From assembly GCA_045645985.1 (NCBI GenBank), contig JAZRJV010000052.1, forward strand, positions 36,009-100,008: 64,000 bases of DNA, written 5' to 3'. Below the pieces are notes generated by a model, which was not told the DNA's origin, made no database searches, and saw only the letters and a list, made by a program, of their open reading frames with translations. Within the stretch, counting starts at the first letter, position 1; each line of letters starts with the position of its first letter. Source of the DNA: RGIG9060 sp045645985. GTDB taxonomy: Bacteria > Spirochaetota > Spirochaetia > Treponematales > Treponemataceae. Of this stretch, positions 57,577-64,000 are shown one piece after another. The position numbers and the translations under genes are program-made.

Positions 57577-58647
57577 ATGTCACAAACAAAATCTTCAAGT
57601 AATACTTTATCTTCATCATCTGGAAGTTTAAAGAAACCTAAAGACTTTAAAAATCTTAACGGAAGACAAAAAGCCGCAATTTTTTTGGTATCACTAGGTT
57701 CTGAACTTTCTGCCGAAATTTTTAAGCATCTTAGAGAAGATGAAATTGAAACTCTTACTTTTGAAATTGCTCGTCTTGATACAGTTGATTCTGATTTCAA
57801 AGATGCAATTTTGGAAGAATTCCAAGAAATGATGACAGCACAAAACTTTATCACTTCTGGTGGTATTGATTATGCTCGTGAACTTTTGGAAAAATCTTTG
57901 GGAAGTCAAAAAGCCATTGATATTATTAACAGACTTACAAGTTCATTGCAAGTTAGACCTTTCGACTTTATTCGTCGCACTGACCCTGCTCATCTTTTGA
58001 ACTTTATTCAGCAAGAGCATCCTCAAACTATTGCTCTTATTTTGGCATATTTGGAACCTTTAAAAGCATCTGTAATTTTGCAAAATCTTCCTGTAGAAAT
58101 TCAAAGTGATGTTGCTCGTCGTATTGCAACTATGGACCGAACTTCACCTGATGTTTTGCGAGAAGTTGAACGCGTTCTTGAGAAAAAACTTTCTACTCTT
58201 TCAAGCGAAGACTACACAGCTGCTGGTGGTGTTGAAAGTATCGTTGAAATTCTTAACCTTGTTGACCGTTCTTCCGAAAAGTCAATCATCGAATCTTTGG
58301 AAGAAGACGATGCAGAACTTGCAGAAGAAATCAAAAAACGAATGTTCGTTTTCGAAGATATTGTTCTTTTGGACGACCGTGCTATTCAGCGTGTATTGCG
58401 TGAAGTTGATACACAAGAACTTTCTAAGGCTCTTAAATCTGTTGATGTGGAAGTACAAGACAAAGTTTTCAAAAATATGTCAAAGCGTGCTGCTGCAATG
58501 TTAAAAGAAGATATGGAATTTATGGGACCAGTTCGCTTAAAAGATGTAGAAGATGCACAGCAAAAAATTGTTGCTTCTATCCGACGCCTCGAAGATAGTG
58601 GTGAAATTGTTATTGCCCGAAGTGGTGAAGACGAACTTGTTGTATAA
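57577..58647 (+). CDS. fliG: Flagellar motor switch protein FliG
   Basis: A 356-residue rotor protein transmitting torque. N-domain (GRQKAAIFLVSLGSELSAEIFKHL), middle domain with the EHPQ motif (FIQQEHPQTIALILAYL) and a C-terminal torque domain with charged residues in DIVLLDDRAIQRVLREVD and FKNMSKRAAAMLKEDMEFMGPVRLKDVE. Treponemes often carry two FliG homologues; this one, in the fliF operon, is the canonical motor form (FliG2-like by position). Confidence 0.96.
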   Translation: MSQTKSSSNTLSSSSGSLKKPKDFKNLNGRQKAAIFLVSLGSELSAEIFKHLREDEIETLTFEIARLDTVDSDFKDAILEEFQEMMTAQNFITSGGIDYARELLEKSLGSQKAIDIINRLTSSLQVRPFDFIRRTDPAHLLNFIQQEHPQTIALILAYLEPLKASVILQNLPVEIQSDVARRIATMDRTSPDVLREVERVLEKKLSTLSSEDYTAAGGVESIVEILNLVDRSSEKSIIESLEEDDAELAEEIKKRMFVFEDIVLLDDRAIQRVLREVDTQELSKALKSVDVEVQDKVFKNMSKRAAAMLKEDMEFMGPVRLKDVEDAQQKIVASIRRLEDSGEIVIARSGEDELVV

Positions 58648-58664
58648 TTTTTAAGGAATGATTT

Positions 58665-59600
58665 ATGGCAAAGAGTGTATTTAGACCTACAGAAATAAAA
58701 ACTTCAGAAGAAAAACTTGTACTTCAACTTTCAAAAAGTTTTGCTCCCGAAGTTGAGGAAGTTGAAGTTGAAGAAGAGCCTCAATATACAGGTCCAACTG
58801 CGGAAGACTTGCGTCGTGAGGCTGAAGAGTTTAAACAACAGTGGGAAATAGAAAAACAAAAGCTCCTTGCCACAACAGAAACTGAAGCTGAAAAAATCAT
58901 CAAGGGTGCCGAAGAAGCTGCCTTTGCTGAAGTAAAACGAAAAACAGATGAAGCTGCGATTATAAAACAAAAAGCTCAAACTGAAGCAGAACAAATTATT
59001 AAAGATGCCGAAAAAAAAGCATTTGATATGCTTCAAGATGCCGAAGCAAAACGCAATGAGCAAATGAATCAAGCTTACAATGAAGGATATGAAAAAGGTA
59101 CTCAAGAAGGTTTTAATGATGGCAACAAAGAAGCGCAGCGTCTTGTAGACAGACTTCATGTTATCATTGATAAAACTATGGATAGACGCCAAGAAATCCT
59201 TGATGAAACTGAACAACAAATTGTAGATTTAGTTTTATTGATGACCAGAAAAGTTGTAAAAGTAATTTCTGAAAATCAAAGAACTGTTGTTATGAGTAAT
59301 ATTGTTCAGGCTTTACGAAAAGTAAAAGGTCGTGGCGATGTTACAATTCGTGTTAATTTAGCAGATCTTGAACTTACAACAGAACATACAAACGATTTTA
59401 TTCAATCTGTAGAAAATATTAAAAATATTTCTGTGGTAGAAGATTCTTCAGTTGATAGAGGTGGTTGTATCGTTGAGACCGATTTTGGTGCTATTGATGC
59501 AAGAATTTCTAGTCAACTTACTGAACTTGAACAGCGTATTCTTGAAATTTCTCCAATTAAAGCTGTTACAAAGACAAGTACGATTAAACAGGATTTTTAA
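58665..59600 (+). CDS. fliH: Flagellar export regulator FliH
   Basis: A 311-residue regulator of the FliI ATPase. An acidic start is followed by a long coiled coil (about 45-150) rich in Glu/Lys/Ala, then a Gly-spaced stretch (NEGYEKGTQEGFNDGNKEAQ) typical of FliH GxxxG repeats. The C-terminal globular domain (about 180-311) contains DLVLLMTRKVVKVI and VDRGGCIVETDFGAIDARI. Longer than many FliH proteins because of the coiled coil. It lies between fliG and fliI as usual. Confidence 0.92.
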   Translation: MAKSVFRPTEIKTSEEKLVLQLSKSFAPEVEEVEVEEEPQYTGPTAEDLRREAEEFKQQWEIEKQKLLATTETEAEKIIKGAEEAAFAEVKRKTDEAAIIKQKAQTEAEQIIKDAEKKAFDMLQDAEAKRNEQMNQAYNEGYEKGTQEGFNDGNKEAQRLVDRLHVIIDKTMDRRQEILDETEQQIVDLVLLMTRKVVKVISENQRTVVMSNIVQALRKVKGRGDVTIRVNLADLELTTEHTNDFIQSVENIKNISVVEDSSVDRGGCIVETDFGAIDARISSQLTELEQRILEISPIKAVTKTSTIKQDF

Positions 59601-59605
59601 TTTTT

Positions 59606-61051
59606 ATGGGTACATTATTTGATAAATATATCAATTCTGTAAAAGATATAGATACTATTCATTATACAGGACGCGTAACAGCAGTTCGGGGAAATCTTAT
59701 CGAAAGTAAAGGCCCTCAATGTGTAATGGGTGAAATTTGTACTATTAAAATTCCTATTCCTGATATTTCTGATGATTTTAGAGCAGACTTAGAAAATTCA
59801 GATTCTGAAAAATTTATCAATATTCTTGCCGAAGTTTGTGGCTTATCTGGAACAACTGTTCAGCTTATGGCTTATGGAGATACCAAAGGAATTGAAGTTG
59901 GCTGTGAAGTTGTAGGTTCTGGTTCAATTTTGAAAGTTGGGGTTGGTCCTGAACTTTTGGGAAGAGTTGTTGATGCCCTTGGAAAACCTTACGATAACAA
60001 AGGCGAAATTATACCTGAAACTTGGTATCCTGCAATTGCTTCTCCGCCAACGCCTTTAGAAAGAAAACCTATTACAGAAAGAGTTTTAACTGGTGTTAGA
60101 GCAATCGATTCTTTGCTAGCTGTAGGAAAAGGGCAACGACTTGGTATTTTTGCAGGTTCTGGAGTTGGAAAATCAACTTTGTTAAGTATGATTGCCCGAA
60201 ACACAAATGCTGATATAAATGTTATCGCTTTGGTAGGTGAACGAGGTCGCGAAGTTATCGACTTTATCGAACGGGATTTAGGTGAAGAAGGCTTAAAGCG
60301 TTCTGTAATTATTGCTGCAACTTCTGACCAAAGTTCTATTGCACGACTTAGAGCATCTTATACTGCAACTGCGATTGCCGAATATTTTAGAGACCAAGGC
60401 AACGATGTTATGCTGATGTTTGATTCAGTTACTCGATTTGCTCATGCTCAACGAGAAATTGCTCTTGCTGCAGGCGAGCCTCCTGCTCAAAGGGGATATC
60501 CACCAAGCGTATTTGAACTTATCCCAAAGTTGCTTGAACGAAGTGGAACTTCTCAAGCTGGTTCTATCACTGCTTTTTACACTGTTTTGGTTGACGGTGA
60601 TGATATGGATGAACCTATCGCTGATAAAGTTCGTGGAACTTTAGACGGACATATTGTTTTAAGTAAAGATTTAGCCGCATCTTATCATTATCCTGCGATT
60701 GATGTGCTAAAATCAGTAAGCCGTCTTGCAAATAGAATTTCTCCACCTAATACAAAGCAAGCTTGTGCAAAAATGCGTACCTTAATGTCTGCTTATGCAA
60801 ATTCAAAAGACCTTATCGAAGTTGGAGCTTACGAATCAGGAAGAAATCCTACAACTGATTTAGCTGTAGAACTTCATCCTCAAATTGAAGAATTTTTGAT
60901 TCAAGAAGAAATGGAAAATTCTTCGTTAAAAGATACGGTAGAAAAGCTTTCTAATATCACTGGAATAAAAATTCCACAAGAAGAATATTTAACAGAAGAA
61001 GATTTACAAGAAGTTCTCTCTCAGTCTGCTTCTTCTGAAGGAAACACTTAA
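59606..61051 (+). CDS. fliI: Flagellar type III export ATPase FliI
   Basis: A 481-residue F1-beta-like ATPase energising export of flagellar subunits. The Walker A motif GSGVGKST is at 184-191, followed by ALVGERGREVIDFIE and Walker B VMLMFDSVTRFAHAQREI. The C-terminal region (ISPPNTKQ and beyond) matches the family, with about 40 extra residues (Ser/Glu-rich tail). The first residues (FDKYINSVKDID) replace the FliH-binding extension seen in enterics. Five bases after fliH. Confidence 0.96.
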   Translation: MGTLFDKYINSVKDIDTIHYTGRVTAVRGNLIESKGPQCVMGEICTIKIPIPDISDDFRADLENSDSEKFINILAEVCGLSGTTVQLMAYGDTKGIEVGCEVVGSGSILKVGVGPELLGRVVDALGKPYDNKGEIIPETWYPAIASPPTPLERKPITERVLTGVRAIDSLLAVGKGQRLGIFAGSGVGKSTLLSMIARNTNADINVIALVGERGREVIDFIERDLGEEGLKRSVIIAATSDQSSIARLRASYTATAIAEYFRDQGNDVMLMFDSVTRFAHAQREIALAAGEPPAQRGYPPSVFELIPKLLERSGTSQAGSITAFYTVLVDGDDMDEPIADKVRGTLDGHIVLSKDLAASYHYPAIDVLKSVSRLANRISPPNTKQACAKMRTLMSAYANSKDLIEVGAYESGRNPTTDLAVELHPQIEEFLIQEEMENSSLKDTVEKLSNITGIKIPQEEYLTEEDLQEVLSQSASSEGNT

Positions 61052-61073
61052 TTTGTAAAAAGGCAAGTTTGCT

Positions 61074-61496
61074 ATGAAAAAATTTAAGTTTTCTTTAGAA
61101 AAAGTTTTGATGATTAGAGAATTTGAAGAAAAAGAAGCTCAAATAGAACTTGGAAAAGCGATTTCTGTTGTGAATGAGTTAAATAACAAGTTAAAATATA
61201 TTGCTTCGGAACGAATAAAAAGTAATGAATCTAGAGCAAATTCTTCTGATTTAAATTTTTTGATGTCTGTAGAAAATTATATCAATGGTTTAGATTTTCA
61301 AAAAGAACAATTATTAGAACAACTAGCACAAGCAGAACTTGTTGTTGAAGAAAAACGCAAAATTATGATTGAAGCGATGCAAAAACGAAAAGCTTTGGAT
61401 AAATTAAAAGAAAATCAATACAAAAATTTCAAAAAAGAACTTTTGCATGAGGAAGAAAAAATCCTTGATGAAATAAAAAATTCCGTTGACGAGTAG
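61074..61496 (+). CDS. fliJ: Flagellar export chaperone FliJ
   Basis: A 140-residue two-helix coiled-coil protein that binds the FliI ring and export gate. The start KKFKFSLEKVLMIREFEEKEAQIELGKA is typical of FliJ (LEKVLxxRexxE pattern), and the second helix ends with charged repeats. Assignment rests on length, coiled coil and position after fliI, because FliJ is poorly conserved. Last gene of the operon. Confidence 0.85.
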   Translation: MKKFKFSLEKVLMIREFEEKEAQIELGKAISVVNELNNKLKYIASERIKSNESRANSSDLNFLMSVENYINGLDFQKEQLLEQLAQAELVVEEKRKIMIEAMQKRKALDKLKENQYKNFKKELLHEEEKILDEIKNSVDE

Positions 61497-61552
61497 CAAT
61501 CATTTACGATATTTCTTTTATAATAAACAATTTAAACAATTCGTTTACAAAA

Positions 61553-61600
61553 AAAACAGATTTGAAGCAACTTTATTTTGTAAAACTTCAAATCTGTTTT
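61553..61600. terminator. Bidirectional terminator between fliJ and the EF-G paralogue
   Basis: AAAACAGATTTGAAG (61553-61567) and CTTCAAATCTGTTTT (61586-61600) form a perfect 15-bp stem with an 18-base loop and A/T tracts at both ends. Confidence 0.9.
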
Positions 61601-61627
61601 AATCAGTTTATCAAAAAATTAAATTTA

Positions 61628-63715
61628 TCAATCTTCTTGTTGAACAGCCATAAATTCTTTTGCAGCTTTGATAACTTCGTCTGCAATCTTACCAGAAATT
61701 GGGTCGTAATGGTCAAAAGAAGTTTCAAAACTACCAGTTCCACTTGTAATAGAACGCAAATCGATAGCGTATTTTAGAATTTCAGACTGAGGAGCTTGAC
61801 AGCGAATTTCTTCGATTCCGCCACCAATTTGATTTTGACCTAAAATTCGGCCTCGTTTTCCTGCCATATCGGACATAATATCGCCAAGGTATTTTGATTC
61901 AACCCAAACGGTGATGTTCATAATTGGTTCAAGAAGGATTGGACCTGCGTTTCGCATTGCTTCTCTAAAAGCATTTCTTGAAGCAATCTTAAATGCCATT
62001 TCAGATGAATCTACAGGATGCTCTTTTCCGTCGAGAACTGTAACTCCAACATCAACTACTGGATATCCTGCTAAAACTCCGTGTTCCATTGCTTCTTGCA
62101 CACCTTTTTCAACGCCCGGAATATATCCTTTTGAAATTGCACCACCAAAAACTGCATTTGCAAAAGAGTATGAATCACCGCGGGCCAATGGTTCGATTGC
62201 CAAAACTACACGACCGTATTGACCATGTCCACCAGATTGTTTTTTGTGAGTGTATTCTGCTTGTGTTTTTCGCTGGATTGTTTCGCGATAGGCAACACGA
62301 GGAACAGCTGTTTCAATATTGATTTTATTTTGAGCTTTGATTTTGTCTAGCAAAATAGAAATATGCAATTCACCCATTCCAGAAAGAACATTTTGCTTTG
62401 TTTCTGTATTGTAATTGAAGGAGATAGTTCTATCTTCATCTGCAAATTTTGCAAGCATTTCACTCATCTTGTCTTCTTCTTTTTTATCCTTTGCAGAAAC
62501 TGCCATTGAATAAACTGGCTCTGGAAGTCGTAACTTGATAAAGGAAACTGAATTTCCATTTGCTGAAAGAGTATCGCTTGTTCTTGCTAACGGAAGTTTT
62601 ACAGCAATTCCGATATCACCAGCACAGAGAGTTTTCACTTCTTCAAGTTTTTTTCCTACAGAACGATAAAGTTTACCGATTTTTTCTTTTTTATCACTTT
62701 GGATATTGAAAACTTCGGAATCGCTTGTAAGCTTTCCGGTAACAACTTTGATGTAAGAAAGTTTTCCTGAGAATTGGTCGCTACTTGTTTTTACAACGAG
62801 AGCTTTCATGTCTTCATCTGGATTGAATTTTACAGTAACTTTCTCGTCGGTATCGCTAACAGCACTTTCCAAACTGAAAGTAGGGTCAGGTGCAATATCA
62901 ACTATAAAGTCGAGAACAGATTTTAATCCACTATTTTTTATTGGATTTCCAGCAAAAATAGGAACGATACGATTATTTCTAAATGCAATTTGTAATCCTT
63001 TGATAATTTCTTCGGTTGTAAGTTCACCTTCGTCAATGAATTTTACGAGCAAGTCATCATCACCTTCTGCTGCGGCTCCTGCCAAAACTCCTAGAGCATC
63101 TTTGTAATCATCTTGATAGTCAACTGGAATTTCACTTGCTTCTTCGATTTTTCCTTCTGCTGGAATAAAGTATGCTTTTCCTTCTAGAACATTGATGATA
63201 CCTTTGTAATCGGCACCTATTCCCATTGGAATTGTAACTGGACAAACTTCTACAGAAAATTTATCATGAATATCTTTTTTTACAGCGTTAAAATCTGCTC
63301 TTTCATCATCACATCGATTGATAAAAACCACACGAGGCTTATTGCGACGGTCTAATTCGCGCCAAAGTTTGATAGTTTCAATTTGAGCACCTGAACGACC
63401 GTCAACTAACATAAGTCCAATTTCGCTAGATCGGAATGCAGAAATAACTTCGCCTACAAAGTCTGATGAACCTGGAGTATCCCAAATATTTATATTATTC
63501 TCTTTCCAATTTATATGAGAAAGAGATGCGTGAATTGAAATTTTGTGTTCGATTTCTTCTGGAGTGTAATCGCTTACAGTTTTACCTGATTCTGTTGTTT
63601 CTGCTTTTTGAAGGATTCCACCAACAAAAAGTAAATGTTCTAACAAAGTTGTTTTACCTGTTTGACCATGTCCTGCGATAGAAATGTTGCGAATCTTATT
63701 AGTTGCAAAATCCAT
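61628..63715 (-). CDS. EF-G paralogue (FusA2/EF-G2 type)
   Basis: A 695-residue translational GTPase with all five EF-G domains, including GGHGQYGRVV in domain IV and MSDMAGKRGRILGQ in domain V. The G-domain differs from housekeeping EF-G: G1 is GHGQTGKTT (residues 15-23) instead of AHIDAGKTT; G3 is DTPGSSDF, with Ser where the GTP-activating His sits; and G4 is NRCD instead of NKMD. These changes resemble EF-G2-type proteins with low or altered GTPase activity, so it is probably not the main elongation factor. The gene is monocistronic with its own TTGACA promoter and an AAGGAG site. Confidence 0.9.
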   Translation of the reverse strand: MDFATNKIRNISIAGHGQTGKTTLLEHLLFVGGILQKAETTESGKTVSDYTPEEIEHKISIHASLSHINWKENNINIWDTPGSSDFVGEVISAFRSSEIGLMLVDGRSGAQIETIKLWRELDRRNKPRVVFINRCDDERADFNAVKKDIHDKFSVEVCPVTIPMGIGADYKGIINVLEGKAYFIPAEGKIEEASEIPVDYQDDYKDALGVLAGAAAEGDDDLLVKFIDEGELTTEEIIKGLQIAFRNNRIVPIFAGNPIKNSGLKSVLDFIVDIAPDPTFSLESAVSDTDEKVTVKFNPDEDMKALVVKTSSDQFSGKLSYIKVVTGKLTSDSEVFNIQSDKKEKIGKLYRSVGKKLEEVKTLCAGDIGIAVKLPLARTSDTLSANGNSVSFIKLRLPEPVYSMAVSAKDKKEEDKMSEMLAKFADEDRTISFNYNTETKQNVLSGMGELHISILLDKIKAQNKINIETAVPRVAYRETIQRKTQAEYTHKKQSGGHGQYGRVVLAIEPLARGDSYSFANAVFGGAISKGYIPGVEKGVQEAMEHGVLAGYPVVDVGVTVLDGKEHPVDSSEMAFKIASRNAFREAMRNAGPILLEPIMNITVWVESKYLGDIMSDMAGKRGRILGQNQIGGGIEEIRCQAPQSEILKYAIDLRSITSGTGSFETSFDHYDPISGKIADEVIKAAKEFMAVQQED

Positions 63716-63731
63716 AAAATTAAACTCCTTT

Positions 63732-63749
63732 GGAAATAAATTTATTTCC
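63732..63749 (-). promoter_or_regulatory. Perfect 18-bp palindrome in the EF-G leader
   Basis: GGAAATAAA followed by its exact inverse TTTATTTCC, just upstream of the AAGGAG ribosome site and within the predicted 45-base leader. It could be an operator or an RNA hairpin. Confidence 0.5.
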
Positions 63750-63767
63750 TATAATAAGTATAACTAC

Positions 63768-63797
63768 ATGATACTTGCACATTTTGAGAGTTGTCAA
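63768..63797 (-). promoter_or_regulatory. Promoter of the EF-G paralogue
   Basis: Minus strand: TTGACA (63797-63792), 18-base spacer, TATCAT (63773-63768). Confidence 0.65.
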
Positions 63798-63856
63798 GAA
63801 AAAAAATACTCTTCAGAATTTTGCAAAATAATTTGTACCAGAAAATATGTTATTCA

Positions 63857-63923
63857 AAAAAAAACAAACTGCATTGCTCCCTTGACGCTTCGCTAGACGG
63901 TCGCACTACAGTTTGTTTTTTTT
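63857..63923. terminator. Long hairpin with GC-rich loop
   Basis: AAAAAAAACAAACTG (63857-63871) and CAGTTTG plus a T-run (63909-63923) form about 15 pairs around a 37-base GC-rich loop containing GACGCTTCGCTAGACGG. It is symmetrical enough to terminate in either direction; the loop composition differs sharply from the surroundings. Confidence 0.6.
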
Positions 63924-64000
63924 AGTCTAATAAGTTTTTTGATTTAATTTATTTTTGCAAAGTTCTTTCGTTCTGGTAAAGCGAGCGAAATTGTGTACGC

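Noticed and set aside
58731..59219. 162-codon open frame on the minus strand opposite fliH
   Set aside because: Phe/Leu/Ser-rich translation results from reading the Lys/Glu-rich FliH coiled coil backwards; no start signals.
63944..64000. Possible 3' end of a minus-strand gene entering from the right edge
   Set aside because: All three minus frames stay open for 16 or more codons before a stop here and none gives a recognisable family, so a partial CDS cannot be supported.

Overview
This is about 64 kb of an AT-rich spirochaete chromosome, almost certainly a host-associated Treponema. The evidence is two FlaA-type periplasmic flagellar sheath proteins beside class II aldolase, a TPR-lipoprotein-associated TRAP transporter (TatT/TatP/DctQM), a reduced division cluster (mraZ-rsmH-ftsL-murF-ftsW-ftsQ-ftsA-ftsZ, with no mraY, murD, murG or murC) that runs on through dprA and topA into flgB-flgC-fliE-fliF-fliG-fliH-fliI-fliJ, and spirochaete-type hypotheticals. 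From memory the mraZ-to-fliJ order matches T. pallidum. The species cannot be named from the sequence alone. No prophage, transposase or CRISPR array was seen, coding density is high, and no gene-free stretch exceeds about 300 bases.

Layout. 1-2.2 kb (minus): deoC, cut by the window edge, and an AAA+ ATPase. 2.3-10.5 kb (plus): ferredoxin, a small membrane protein, an M23 peptidase, a PEGA-type protein, a candidate small RNA with a C-rich loop, PBP1A, a ParB-like domain fused to membrane helices, and NAD synthetase. 10.6-15.0 kb (minus): argS, pgeF and a spirochaetal hypothetical. 15.1-19.4 kb: a TerB-like protein, two tRNAs, rsgA and mutS2. 19.5-30.2 kb (plus): the oxaloacetate decarboxylase sodium pump oadGAB, the TRAP operon, a GH3 hexosaminidase and two rRNA-modification enzymes, followed by a GAF/HD-GYP c-di-GMP phosphodiesterase. 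31.5-34.1 kb (minus): infC-rpmI-rplT, then a ZapB-like protein, zapA and yaiI. 34.3-38.6 kb: a membrane protein, fba, two flaA genes and a nuclease-fold-like hypothetical. 38.7-61.5 kb (plus): the division, Xer, dprA, topA, hslVU and flagellar basal-body block. 61.6-63.7 kb (minus): an EF-G paralogue.

How the genes work together. oadGAB would build a sodium gradient from oxaloacetate decarboxylation, and the adjacent TRAP operon belongs to a family of sodium-driven importers. The division genes sit with topA, two tyrosine recombinases and hslVU, so chromosome unlinking, septation and motility are genetically adjacent. ZapA and a ZapB-like partner are carried in the ribosomal-protein operon.

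Most notable observations: (1) six transcription units have a sigma70 -10 box 6-8 bases before the start codon and no Shine-Dalgarno, implying leaderless mRNAs; (2) a candidate sRNA with an anti-Shine-Dalgarno-like C-rich loop lies before PBP1A; (3) a ParB CTPase-type domain is anchored in the membrane; (4) NAD synthetase has serine at the glutaminase cysteine position; (5) four GTGG boxes at exact 10-bp spacing precede mraZ; (6) the rpmI-rplT gap can form mutually exclusive hairpins; (7) OadA has two biotin domains; (8) a 21-bp near-palindrome lies inside the fba promoter. All structures and promoters were read by eye; no search or folding was run.
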